The position numbers were made by a program, and so were the translations under genes. Shown here piece after piece: positions 31,900 to 43,400 of a stretch of DNA of 64,000 bases (position 1 is the stretch's first letter; every line of letters begins with the position of its first letter). Source of the DNA: Cordylochernes scorpioides (lineage: Eukaryota; Arthropoda; Arachnida; Pseudoscorpiones; Chernetidae); contig CP092884.1 of NCBI GenBank assembly GCA_030710605.1, positions 25,339,483 through 25,403,482 of the forward strand. The letters run 5' to 3'. A model generated the notes under the pieces. That model searched no databases and had not been told where the DNA came from. It saw only the letters and a program-made list of their open reading frames with translations.

Positions 31900-33945
31900 C
31901 TAGTCGGTCACATGACCCTGGGCAATCTGTTCTTGGACTTCGGGGTCGTGGTAGGGCTTCATTCTCACTACATGGACGATATCTTGGGTTTTTCGTCTTC
32001 TCCTAGTATTCGTCATGCCTTCTACTTGATAATTTACACTTGATATTTTTCTGATCACTCGATAGGGTCCGAAATATCTCTTCAATAACTTCTCCGACAA
32101 GCCAATGGTACGGACTGGGGTGAACACCCACACCAAATCACCTTCCTTGTACGTCACCTCCTGATGCTTCTTGTCGTAGCGTTCTTTGTCTTTGCTCTGA
32201 GCCTGCAGGATGTTAAGACGGGCTAACATCCGTGCGTCCTCAGCGTTGGTCACAAGATGGCCCACATAATCTTCTGCAGTTCCTGCCGGCTGGTATGGCA
32301 GTATAGAATCCAGCGGTGTTTCAACTTATCGGCAGTGGACGAGAAAGAACGGGCTGTATCCTGTTGTCTCTTGTCGAGCGGTATTGTAGGCGAAGGTCAC
32401 ATATGGTAGGATGCAGTCCCAATTTTTCTGATCAACGTCAACATACATCGAGATCATGTCAGTTAGGGTCTTGCTAAGTCTTTCTGTCAAACCATTCGTT
32501 TGAGGGTGGTATGCCGTGGTGAATCTGTGAATGGTTCCATTTAGAGTATTTATTTCTCGTACGGTCTGAGACATGAAATTTCTTCCTCTGTCCGTGATGA
32601 TTTCCCGAGGAGCGCCGTGCTTGAGTATGACATCTTCAATAAGGAAGGTTGCTAATTCAGTGGCTTCCGCTGTTGTCGCGGCCTTTGTTTTCGCAAATCT
32701 GGTGAGATAATCAGTCGTGACTATTATCCATCAATTTCCCGTGTGAGATATGGGGAATCTTCCCAGATAATCAATTCCTATCTTTTGAAAAGGCGAGGTA
32801 GTTGGCGGTATTGGGACCAGTAGTCCAGGAGGTTTCTGAGGCACGCCCTTCCTTCGCTGGCATTCTTTACAATGAGCAATGTATTGGGAAACTGTCCTAT
32901 AAAGTCCAGGCCAATAGAATCTCTTTCTAACGCGGTCATAGGTCTTGGCAAACCCCAAATGATCGGCCATTGGAGTGTCGTGGACATCTTTAAGAATTTC
33001 GTGCCTCATCTGTTTTGGGACTACTAGCAGCCATGGTTTGCCCTCAGGGTCGTAATTTTTCTTTAAGAGAACGCCTCCAATCATCTGATACCCTTTTAAA
33101 TTTTCATTGGCAAGTTTTTCACGGATCCCAACCAAACGAGGGTCTTTACTTTGTTCATCTGCAACGTCTTGGATAGAAATAATGTGCCCTTCTATCTCCA
33201 CGGTGTCAGCCAAGGGGCTTCTTGACAAACAGTCAGCGTCTTTATGCTTCCGTCCGCTTTTGTAAACAATGTTTATGTTGTATTCTTGTAGTGTGAGGGC
33301 CCAACGGGCTAAGCGGCCGGATGGATCTTTCAAGCCTACCAGCCAACATAGCGAGTGATGGTCGGTAACCACAGTAAAGGGTCTGCCATATAGGTACGGG
33401 CGGAATTTACCAAGGGCCCAAACAACTGCGAGGCATTCCTTTTCTGTAGTGGAATAATTCTTTTCCGCTTTGGTTAGTGTTCGCGAGGCATAGGCTATAG
33501 GTCTCTCCGCGTCATTCTGGATTTGAACAAGAACTGCCCCTAAACCATAACTGCTTGCATCAGTATGGACATGAGTTTCCGCACCTTCTACGAAATGTCC
33601 TAACACAGGCGAAGATCCCAATTCCTGTTTGAGAATCCGGAAAGATTCATCTTGTTCTTCGCCCCAAATGAATTTTTCGTCTTTCTTTAAAAGGCTATTC
33701 AAGGGTCGAGACTTGTTAGCATAACTTTTGATGAAGCATCTATAGTACGAACTTAACCCAAGAAAACTTCTGGTCTCACTGATATTACGGGGTTTTGGAA
33801 AGTGGATAATGGCTTTCACTTTTTCTGGGTCTGGCTGCGTTCCAAATTCATTAACGACGTGCCCGAGGATAGTTATTTGTCTCGAGGCGAAATGACACTT
33901 TTTATAATTCAGGCACAGCCCCCCCCCCCGGCCTGCTGAATGCAT
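31900..33945 (-). pseudogene. Gypsy RNase H and integrase
   Basis: One continuous frame with two nonsense codons: TGA at about 32728-32730 just before the integrase core WIIVTTDYLTR, and TAA at about 32323-32325. RT end and RNase H: GHVVNEFGTQPDPEK, VHTDASSYGLGAVL, TTEKECLAVVWAL and VVTDHHSLCWL. Integrase zinc finger: ADHLGFAKTYDRVRKRFYWP and CKECQRR. Core: GIDYLGRF, ITDRGRNF and HPQTNGLTER. The C-terminus has EGDLVWVFTP and a chromodomain-free end at 31900. Confidence 0.92.
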
Positions 33946-34976
33946 CTCAAAACTTTGTATAAACGTGTTAAATGTTCTTTAAAGGTCGATCCATAGACTA
34001 CAATGTCGTCTAAGTAGCATAAACACATGTCCCATTTCAATCCCCGTAGGACGTTGTCTATCATTCGCTCGAAAGTTGCTGGTGCGTTGCATAGACCGAA
34101 TGGCATTACATTAAATTCATAAAGCCCATCTGGAGTGATAAATGCCGTTTTCTCCCGGTCCTTATCGTCTACTTTGATTTGCCAGTAACCCGATCTCATA
34201 TCCATAGTGGAGAAGTAACTGGATCTAGAGAGGGTGTCCAGCGCGTCATCGATACGAGGGAGAGGGTAAACATCTTTCTTTGTAATTTTGTTTAGACGAT
34301 GATAGTCGACAGAGAATCTCAACGAGCCGTCCTTCTTCCTCACTAATATAACGGGAGAGGCCCATGGACTCGATGATGGCCGGATGATTTTAGTCTCCAT
34401 CATTTTCTCCACTTCACTCTGAATGACACGTCTTTCGGCGGGAGACACTCTATAAGGACGCTGTCTGACAGGCGGATAATCACTCGTATCGATTTTATGT
34501 TTTATTTCGCCAGAGGCAGGGAAGCTCTTTTTCTCAAAGTCGAATATATCAGCAAACTCATTTAGGCACATGAGTAATCTGTTTTTCTTTGTTTCCTCCA
34601 AATCAGTAGAAATCATTGAAATTAAACATTCTCTCACATCTGGGGAAGTTACTTCATCTTTTCCAGCTATTTCAGAACAAGCGTCAAGATTAGATATGCT
34701 TCCTACTTCTAGATCTTGCATTGTTCCTACCTTCATGTCCGAAGGTATCACTTGAGACTGGTGAGTACTGTTAGTCACCCATAACACCGCTCTGCCATGT
34801 AAGAACCTAACGAGGGAAGAGGGAATAAAAAGTCCTTTTTCTAACTGCAGGCCTTTGGAACCTGTAACGACTAATCTCTGCTGCCAAATACATCCTGGTT
34901 GGTGACAACTATCTTGCCAAAAGATTTCGGCGGTAGGACACAGTCCATAGCAGCACAAAGTTTCAGGTCTTTCCAT
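33909..34976 (-). CDS. Gypsy reverse transcriptase
   Basis: RT with YRVSPAERRVIQSEVEKM, SPWASPVILVRKKDGSLRF, MDMRSGYWQI, MPFGLCNAPATFERMID and the catalytic CYLDDIVVYG (about residue 315). The two catalytic aspartates are intact. The frame is left at an 11-base C run (33919-33929), after which the RNase H frame continues, so one or two bases were gained or lost there, or the run is misassembled. The N-terminal 90 residues overlap the protease frame. Confidence 0.92.
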   Translation of the reverse strand: MERPETLCCYGLCPTAEIFWQDSCHQPGCIWQQRLVVTGSKGLQLEKGLFIPSSLVRFLHGRAVLWVTNSTHQSQVIPSDMKVGTMQDLEVGSISNLDACSEIAGKDEVTSPDVRECLISMISTDLEETKKNRLLMCLNEFADIFDFEKKSFPASGEIKHKIDTSDYPPVRQRPYRVSPAERRVIQSEVEKMMETKIIRPSSSPWASPVILVRKKDGSLRFSVDYHRLNKITKKDVYPLPRIDDALDTLSRSSYFSTMDMRSGYWQIKVDDKDREKTAFITPDGLYEFNVMPFGLCNAPATFERMIDNVLRGLKWDMCLCYLDDIVVYGSTFKEHLTRLYKVLRCIQQAGGGGCA

Positions 34977-35374
34977 TCGTAGGATTTTTCAGCTTCGCTT
35001 AAATACAATTTGTTTTTCCCACAATCTATAATGGCATCTGTGGCTCTGAAGAAATCCCAGCCCAGTTTAACATCGTGGCTACATTCAGCGGCTACTACAA
35101 AATAAAAAATAATATTGAGTCCTTTGATTTGAATTTCTAAAGAGCACTTACCATGGGTCACGATAGGCTTCTTGTCCGCGGCTCTTAGAAGTGGTCCATT
35201 TTCTTTAAAAACTGGAGCCTTTATAGAACGTCTGAAAGCTTCAGAAATTACTGAGTAATCAGCGCTGGAGTCCACAAGAGCTTGTATATTTCGTCCTTGT
35301 ATGTTGACAGATATCCAGTTCTTTTCCATTGTAGCGGCTATACGGCAGGGAGGATTTTCGTCTGTGGCGGCCAC
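34871..35374 (-). CDS. Gypsy aspartic protease
   Basis: Retropepsin-like domain: ISVNIQGRNIQALVDSSADYSVIS holds the active-site Asp, and LGWDFFRATDAIIDC the later conserved part. The usual D-T/S-G triad reads D-S-S, so the Gly is replaced, which should weaken or abolish activity. It is preceded by a linker rich in Pro/Glu in another frame. Confidence 0.85.
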   Translation of the reverse strand: MAATDENPPCRIAATMEKNWISVNIQGRNIQALVDSSADYSVISEAFRRSIKAPVFKENGPLLRAADKKPIVTHGKCSLEIQIKGLNIIFYFVVAAECSHDVKLGWDFFRATDAIIDCGKNKLYLSEAEKSYEWKDLKLCAAMDCVLPPKSFGKIVVTNQDVFGSRD

Positions 35375-35571
35375 ACCTCCAGAGGGCGCACCATCTAGTT
35401 TTCCTCACTGCGGCGACTTGGTGAGCGGCTGGGACGGCAAGCAGGGGATTGTGAGGTTCTTCTGGGGGCTTGGAATCTTCCGCGGTGGGGATATGGCGAC
35501 GGGTTTCTAAATCTTCCTTGGGATAGTTCGCTTCCTGATTCGCCCATGGTGTAATTTTCCGTTCTTGGTCT

Positions 35572-36654
35572 TCAGAAATCGACTGTTTCTCTTCCAAGTC
35601 TGGCATCCGCAAAAGCTTGGCTTCTGTCTCTGCAATAACGTGCAACGTGGCCAGGGCGCCCACAGTGGAAGCAGATCGGTCTGTCATCTTCAGTACGCCA
35701 CTGAGTCCTTTGATTATTTGGTGACCCTTCGGTTCTTCGTCGGTAACCTTGATCGTTCTGGGGGAGGTATTGTCGCCGAGGGCGGAAGCTCTCGGGCTGA
35801 CGAGGGGCAGAGATTGGAGCCAATGTTTGCTGGATTTCGCTACGGATGACATCCCGTAGGTCGGGAGGTAGAGTGTCGATATCCTGGGCGGCAAATTTAG
35901 AAGGAGGAGCCATAAACTTCTGAACCTCCTCTCTTACTATTCTTCTAATCAGGGCTTCTAGGTTCTCAGGTTCAGCGGTCGAGATGGTGGTCACATTGGG
36001 CAGTCGGTTGAACCTGGGTGGTGCAACACGCATCCTCTTGAATGCCTCGAATCGGCGGCAGAATGCAACAAATTGGTCCACTGTGCTGATGTCCTTCCCA
36101 ACAAGTGCCTGATACACTTCCTCCGCTACGCCTTTAAACAGGTGACTCACCTTTTCTCCTTCCGACATTCTGGGGTTGCTCTGTTTACAAAGAAGGAGGA
36201 CTTCTTGTATGTAGCTCTCGACGTTTTCCCCACTCGTCTGTGCTCTAGTTCGAAGAATGTTCTCGGCTTTTCTAGCCGTGTCTTCCTTGTTCCCAAATAT
36301 TTCACAAAACTTTATCTTAAATTCCTCCCACGAATTCAAGATTTCCTCGAAGTTTTCGAACCAGCACTTCGCTGTGCCAGTGAGGTAGAAGATGACGTTG
36401 GCCAGACACATGGAGTCATCCCACTTGTTGTAACGTGCCACACGTTGGAAGTCGCTCAGCCAACGCTGCGAATCTTCCCCACGTTCCCCCGAGAAGACAG
36501 TGGGATCTCTCCACCGATGGCAGAATGGTCGGTTTTCTTCTCTCTCCATTTTCTTCCGAGCAGGAAAGGCAAGCACTGTAGATAGCTCTGGTTGCAATCC
36601 TTGAAGGCGACGACTTTGTCTGGTGACTGTCTCGTTCCCCCGCGTCTCCACCAC
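35572..36654 (-). CDS. Gypsy gag with zinc knuckle
   Basis: 360 residues. Starts MVETRGNETVTRQSRR close to the LTR and PBS. The capsid-like core spans about residues 50-215 (DPTVFSGERGEDSQRWL, GTAKCWFENFEEIL, FKGVAEEVYQAL). Then comes a linker with Pro and Arg, and one CCHC knuckle CFHCGRPGHVARYC near residue 330. Gag coats the RNA in the particle. Pol follows in a different frame, so expression would need a frameshift or the frame has decayed. Confidence 0.92.
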   Translation of the reverse strand: MVETRGNETVTRQSRRLQGLQPELSTVLAFPARKKMEREENRPFCHRWRDPTVFSGERGEDSQRWLSDFQRVARYNKWDDSMCLANVIFYLTGTAKCWFENFEEILNSWEEFKIKFCEIFGNKEDTARKAENILRTRAQTSGENVESYIQEVLLLCKQSNPRMSEGEKVSHLFKGVAEEVYQALVGKDISTVDQFVAFCRRFEAFKRMRVAPPRFNRLPNVTTISTAEPENLEALIRRIVREEVQKFMAPPSKFAAQDIDTLPPDLRDVIRSEIQQTLAPISAPRQPESFRPRRQYLPQNDQGYRRRTEGSPNNQRTQWRTEDDRPICFHCGRPGHVARYCRDRSQAFADARLGRETVDF

Positions 36655-36657
36655 AAT

Positions 36658-36896
36658 TGTCGCAATGAAAAATAATTAACTAGGCCTTCGAATTACTTTA
36701 TAATATTTATTTAATTAGTTATATGCAAGATTTTAAATATAAAATAAGAGTTACTATTTACATGAGCCAAATCGACCCAGCCGTTAGAGCCAGAGGGGAG
36801 AACTGAGATCTTTTCTCCTTTTCCGTGGCGCCACTGTTTACCCCGATCGGTCGGTCCAGATAAGAGGGAATACCAGGAAACTCTGTCCTCCTGACA
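36658..36896 (-). repeat. Gypsy 5' LTR
   Basis: 239-bp terminal repeat. On the minus strand a PBS starting TGGTGGAGACG lies just inside. Confidence 0.95.
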
Positions 36897-36989
36897 ATAT
36901 AAAGCAATAACAGGCCATCTATATATAGCGAATTAAAACATTGACGCAAATGTTTCTTTCACACATAAATCAAATTTCTACCGTCCTTA

Positions 36990-37155
36990 AACACCAGGTA
37001 ATAAGACCAAATCCAAATAAATAAATAGTGTGTGACATTTCGGTAGCAGCGTTGTTACCATCTTCAGAAAAAAAAGTACTGAATTACACTACTTATTTAT
37101 TTGGATTTGGTCTTATTACCTTGTGTTTATAATTTATAATCCAAATTGTGCCTTA
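36990..37155. repeat. PLE-derived foldback with hammerhead-type variant
   Basis: Arms read AAGACCAAATCCAAATAAAT and its reverse complement. The left arm, minus strand (37034-37067), holds CTGAAGA, a GGTAAC/GCTACC helix and GAAATGTC, a hammerhead-type core with very short helix III. Confidence 0.75.
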
Positions 37156-37262
37156 TCATTCTACTGTCCTTACTGCACTAAAAAATAATGGGAGGGCTTG
37201 GCTCATCAGTGGTGAACCATCCCAGCGGTTTCGCCAATTTAATCTACCAGTATTGTTGTGAA
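37156..37262 (-). mobile_element. HHpk repeat (copy 5)
   Basis: Reverse copy with TTGGCGAAACCGCTGGG, TTCACCACTGATGAGCCAAG and CCCTCCC. Helix II is intact (TTGGC/GCCAA). The AGCGGTC strand is replaced, so helix III and the cleavage site are lost. Confidence 0.75.
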
Positions 37263-37357
37263 AGAAACATTTGCATCTTAATGTTTTCATTTTCTTTCCC
37301 CGAAAAAATGTAAAAGTAAGGCCAAAGGAACCGCTGGCCAATAAGGAAGGTACTTAC

Positions 37358-37485
37358 CGAGTCTGAGGAAGATTTGAGAACCTTGGATAAGGATTGCTCC
37401 ACTATTGCATTGAAGTCCAGGTTGAATCTGTGGGCTCTTTGTTGGAGGGCATCGTAGATTTGAATAAGGCAGAAGGCATCGAGTG
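37358..37485 (-). CDS. EXD3: EXD3-like exon f (motif III)
   Basis: Codes ALDAFCLIQIYDALQQRAH through KVLKSSSDS. Acceptor TTGCCCCCAG|CA, donor TCG|GTAAGT. Confidence 0.9.
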
Positions 37486-40400
37486 CTGGGGGCAACAAAC
37501 AGACTTTCTTTTACTGGGAATATATAAACTAGGAAAATGACCCAGTTTTGCCTGTCTGTGGGGTAGGAAGGAGTTCTACTGTTAGCATCACTGGTATAGA
37601 GGACAGGCAACATCCTAATGAGATGGCTAACAACACAAAAGGGGGCCGAATGAAAGCCAGGATAAGCTTTCGACTTCATTCTTGTAATCAAGGACACTCA
37701 GGGGGTCGGTGGAAGGGTGGTCTAAACCATTGGTTTTCAATGGCTATGACCCAGGATTGAATCCCGCATTGGGCCCTTTTTTTATAATTAAAAAATGCTC
37801 CAATAACCCCTGATTCTTGCAAAAGTCCAACCCCACCAGCGAGTGCAAGTAACCAAATGGGGCTCGGGCACATTTGTAAGTGCAAAATCGAACTGCTCCT
37901 CACATGTGTAGACATGTGATACACTTACAGTAAAAGCAGTCACTAACTACCTACTATGATTATAATGGCCTGTAACACGTGTACTTGGGATAATTAAAAA
38001 AAAAAAAAGGACACTCTCTTGTCCTTGGGGGAAGAAATCGTCCCAAAAGGTGGAAGAGCCAATTTTATTTGGCCAATAGCATAGAGGGAAGAAGGCAAAC
38101 CACTTCTGTATCAAACACTGTTGAGAAAACTATATGGTATAAAATATGGCATAGCCACCAAAAGTAAACTTGATGGACATTAACAACATAACAAAGGAGG
38201 GGTATAAAACCATTGATTTTTGACAGTCATAACTTGAAATCCAATCCCACATTGGATGCTTTAAAAAAAAAAGAAAATTGCTTCAATGTGGCCTCCAATT
38301 CTTGCAAAAGTCCAACCCCACCAATGAGTGCAAGTAACTAAACAGGACTCTGGCATACTTGTAAGTGAAAATTCGAAAATATTATAGACGTGTATGATTC
38401 CTTTTAAAATTTAAACAATTTCTACTGCCCTTACTGCAATGAAAAAATTAATGGGAGGGCCTGGCTCATCAGTGGTGAACCTTCCAGGTTTTTCCATTGC
38501 AGTAAGGGCAGTAGAAATTGTTGAATTTTTAAAAAGAATCATACACGTCTATAATAGTTTCAAATATTCATAACAGATGGCGCGCTAATGCATCATAATA
38601 CTTGTAAGTATAAAAAGTCAAACTGCATTCTACATGCATAGGCATGTGGTGCACAGTAAAAGCTGTCACCAACTACTCATCATGATTATCAAAGCCTGTA
38701 CCGTGTGTACTTGGAGGGATAAATTTAAAATATATTAAAAATAAAAAAGGCATATCCTGACATTGGGAAGCATGAAAATTACACATTCGATGTCAAATTT
38801 TGCATATAGTAATTAGAAATAGTAGCTTGAAATATGTACAGACAACACTTTTGCCTTAAAATATACAGCCTGCAGAATCTATTAAACTTGATGTATTGGT
38901 CTTTATTGCAAACAACCTGCTTTGCATTTGTCAGGTAAAGTTGGTTTTCTTCCCTTAGATCAGAAGTTAATGGACAGTTTATCAGAAGGTGTTCAGGGGT
39001 TTGTTTTTCGTTTCCACAAGTGCATGCAGGTGAACTAATTTTGCCAATTCTAAACAAATATGTGTTGAAGTCACCATGTCCAGTAAAAAATTGAATGTTA
39101 TAGAAGTTGGGTTGAACATAGTTAGGAATTCTTGAAGTCTCAAAGAATCCCTTGAAATTATCATTGGCACCTCCATAGTATTCCTAAAATTTCTGGTTTA
39201 TAAAATTAGATATAATTTTTCTTTTAGTTGGATCTGATTTTTTGTATCCAATATTTATTTTTAGTATATTTGTTTCAATAAAATCTGTGAGCTTTGGTCT
39301 TCTAGCAACAATATGAGTACAGTTTGAAGATGTTGAATTATAAACCTGTGTAATGTGCTTCAAAATTTTGTACTGCAGAGAGTTCAATTTATCTTTGATT
39401 TCTTTGGGTATAAAGTTGTACCAGATCATGGAACCATAAGTTAGTGAACTTCGAAACAGTGTCTTATAAAGTACTATTCTTCTTTTACTGTCCAGTCCCC
39501 ATGCTTTCCCGGTTAATCCAATTAGGTATCCACTAGCTCTATTTGTCTTAGTAATAATCTCATCAATATGAGGCACAAAATCCAATTTGTTTTTATTTCT
39601 ATGATTTTTAATAGTTATCCCCATAATCTTCAGTTTTTACACCCGATTGGCAGTGATAGTGTTCGGAATTTTTGCAGCTATTTTGCTATTAAACAAGTAT
39701 AAGATTTTCGTTTTCTCTTCAGATACGGTCAACTTATTGTTCCCACACCAGTCTAATATTCTCCCCATGACCTTTTCTGTTGTATTCCAAAGTTCTGTCA
39801 AGTTGTTTCCCCAGCATATCAGTTATATCACCGCATAAGCAATGATTTCACTGTTTGATTCTGAATAGTTATCCAATAAATCGTTTATTATTTGATTATT
39901 TTTTTAAGGGTTTCATTTGATGAATATCTAAATCTCACTCTTCTATTATTAAAGAAATACTGTAGTAGTTTTATTATTGAAGCTTGAACGTTGTCCTCTT
40001 CTAGTCTTTTTAGCACCATCGGCTACCATGCATTGTCGAACGCTCCACTTATATCAACTGCGATTATAGCTGTATATTCTTTGTTTTTGTGTTCTAGAGA
40101 TATTTTGACAATTTCATTTAATGCAGAGATGGTAGATCTTGATCTTCTAAATCCATGTTGACGATTGTTAAGCAGATTCAAGTCTTCATAAAATTTTATT
40201 AAATTGTTGTTAATTATTTTTTCAAATATTTTGGAAATGTTTTGGAGTTAAGATAAATGGGTCTGTAGCTTTTATAACTTTTCATGTCTGTTTTACCTGG
40301 TTTGGGAATAATTATTACCTCTGATTTTTTACATTCATTCGGATAATAATTTAAATATAAGCATTTTTGAAAAGTTTCACCAATATTGGAACTATTAGTT

Positions 40401-43400
40401 GCTTAGTATGTTTATCATATTGTTAGAAATATTATCAATTCCAGGCGTTTTCTTTGAGTTTAGCTCATCAATTATTCTATTTATTTCATTGGGCGTTATT
40501 ATTATAATATTTTCTTTATTATGAAATCCTAGAGTATAGTTCCTTATGTTTTTGTGGAAGGTTGTGTCTTCATTATCTTTATCATCGGGGAAAAGGTTGT
40601 TAAAAAGTTCCGCTGTGTCTTCTGGAATCGTTCTTCCTCTTTATTCACTTCTAAAATTTCCAAAAATCCCTTTCGGTTAGAACCGTTTTTGATATTTTTG
40701 TATACCCTGTATAAATTTCCATATGGGTTTTTTGATTTGATGTCCTCTAAGAAAAACCTCCAAGACATTCTTTTAGCCTTATTTATTTCCCAAACGTATT
40801 TGTTTCTTGCACTTTTATACAGTTGTTCAATAAGGATAGAGGGATTTTTTGTCCGATGATGTGTCAAGTCCGCGTTCCACCATCTGTTTATGGTGTTTTT
40901 TATTGGTTTATTTTTTTCTTGGTTTAAGAGTATTATATGCTGCTTCAATGAGCGTGTTTGAAAGTTCTTTTACCGCGCTATCGACTTCTTTCCTTGTATT
41001 AGCTGTATCTAAAAATTTTTCAATATTATTGTAATCTATTTTATTGAAATTCTGACCAAAATTTGACCAGTTCGCTTTTTTTTCACTGAATTTCCATGTG
41101 GAATAATTAGTAGCTGTGGAGAAATTATCAACGTATGTACCCCATAGATTATTGCTACATGATCAGAGATCTGCGATATTTGTTCTGTGTGCAAGTCTCA
41201 GATAGCTGCTATTGCTTGTTTGTTAGTCTGCGTAAGATCAATCACACTAGTATTTCGACATGTAGTGGATTTATTATTATGTATGGTTAAGTTCGTTTTG
41301 TCAATGATAGGGATCAATCTATGCCGGTTGAAATTTTTTGTGGAATCATACCATTATGGCGATCTGGCATTAAAGTCACCACTTATAATTAGGGGCGTGT
41401 TTATAAGTGTGTCAGTTAGTGCTCTAAAGAATGTTTCGTGCTCCTTTCTCATAGAATTGGGGTGAATATAAATGTTTGATATAGCAATTTTCTTATTTTC
41501 TGTTTGTATAGTAATGGTTGTGGCGAAGGAGTTAGTAAATTCTTTTATTAGTTTAATTTGTAAGAAATTGTTTCAAACAATTATTGCTGTATTTATATTT
41601 GGACTGTTCTCCTGATGATATATTATATTGTTTCCTGGAAAAATTATTTCTTCTTTTATTTTATAAGGCTCCTGAGTCAGAAATCAGTCTGTGTTTATAA
41701 ATTTTTTGGCTGAACATAGTTCACTTATGCAGGTATTGCTTTTCCTAGCATTTTGTTGAATAATTTTAATTCTATCAGTAGCTGTATTTCTTGCGTTCAT
41801 ATGCATTCAAATGCTGTTTTAATTCTTGTTCTCTTCTTCTTGAGTTGTTGAATAGTCGGTACGCTGCATCGTGTTTTTTATCTCTCTTTCGTAGATCGGG
41901 CAAGCTTGGGTATTTGGTTTGTGACCTAAATTTCCGTTCTTAAAATAAGGGTACCTGCAGCAATTGCTGCATCTTATTATTTCGGAGCAGCGATGCTGTA
42001 CGTTCAGTCCACATTTTACACATTTTTTTATATATATGGGCAGTTTCTGGTCTGATGTCCAGGGTGGAATAAGAAACAATTTTGGCATTGATCAACAAAA
42101 ACTTTATCCCTAATATCGCACCGTTGGATATCCGTATATATTTTGCCAAGTTTTTTAATAATAGCATAGGTCCCCGGGGAGACCCTCAGAACTACATCTT
42201 GCTCAGCCTTTACAGATTTAATAGGAAATAAGACCTTGATCTCACTATTTAGCCCAGCAAGTTGTGGGTCCATCTCACAAATTACCGTTACCAAATTGTA
42301 GGATTTCTTAGTTTTGGCTTATATATTTTGCTGATTTGGTCAAGCTTCTTGAAACTTTCAATCAGTTGGTCTATATTCTGATCATTAGGCAGTTTAAGGA
42401 TCGTCCCTTTTATTGTATTTATTATTCTATTGATTCTTGTTTTAATACCCTCTTGTCTAAGAAATTTGATACCCTCATTTACCTTTTGTTGTACCTGTGA
42501 TATTGATTGATTTTCATTAGCCGTTATAATAATGGTTTGTTCCTTAGTATTTTGTCGTACTTTTTGTGTAAGTAAGTAATCTTTGTTTTTAGCCACTTCT
42601 ACATACGAATCTTTACTTAAACCCTGCCCAATTATTTTTGATAAATCGTTATTGATTACCGTAAAGTTATTTTGCATACATTCTTTGATTTTGTTTATGT
42701 TCTGATCAATTTTAAGTGATTCTGTTATATTATCCTTTATCTGTTTTATTGTTCCCCTTAAATATCCTATATCTTATTTATTTAATGTTTTCTGACAGTT
42801 ATCAAATTTATCCGTAAAATATTTGCATAGTTCATCCAATCGTTCTACAATTAGAGCATTCATTTCCAAATTTTTACATACAGTAAAACCCCGCTAAGAC
42901 GAACCATGGATATAACGAACCTTCCCTTATAACGAACCCATCGAAAATCCCAATTCCATTCCATTAAAATTACCATCGTTATAACAAACTTTCCACTTTT
43001 CAAACTAGCGAACTATCGCTATAACGAACCCAATTTTGGTCCCAAAATATTAAATTCTATCAAAAATACCATGCTTATAACGAAACTTTTAATTTTAATT
43101 CTAAAATTCCAAAATTATAATTTTCAAAACTAATTAAAATTTTGTGTGAGCTCTAGCTCACAGATCGCAATTCAAAACAAAGAATTTAGCAACATTGGGT
43201 GTTTTTATTCACGTTTTATTTTTATACTGCGCACTTTTATAAATTTTTCATGCCTTATTGAAAACTAAATTTCTTAACTCTACATTAAGAAAATTCCTTA
43301 AAACATGGTTGAATTATTAAAACCAGTTTTAAAAGATAATGGAAGTGCCAAAGAAAAAGTCGTTCGTACCAAGATATCACTTGAAAAGAAATTAACCATC

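Larger units (their letters stand above)
31625..36896 (-). mobile_element. Gypsy LTR retrotransposon, full length but mutated
   Basis: LTRs at 31625-31862 (238 bp) and 36658-36896 (239 bp), both TGTCG...CTGACA, with about six differences, so older than the BEL element at 2042. A 4-bp duplication ATAT lies at 31621-31624 and 36897-36900. Gag, protease, RT, RNase H and integrase are all present on the minus strand, broken by frame changes and two nonsense codons. Confidence 0.95.
38760..42880 (-). mobile_element. R1/Jockey-group LINE in EXD3 intron
   Basis: Minus strand, about 4.1 kb. ORF1 with gag-like zinc knuckles (41819-42677), EN (about 41080-41780), RT (about 39190-40540) and a C-terminal Cys-rich block (38779-39057). 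Frames are broken throughout. Same orientation as the host gene. Confidence 0.85.
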
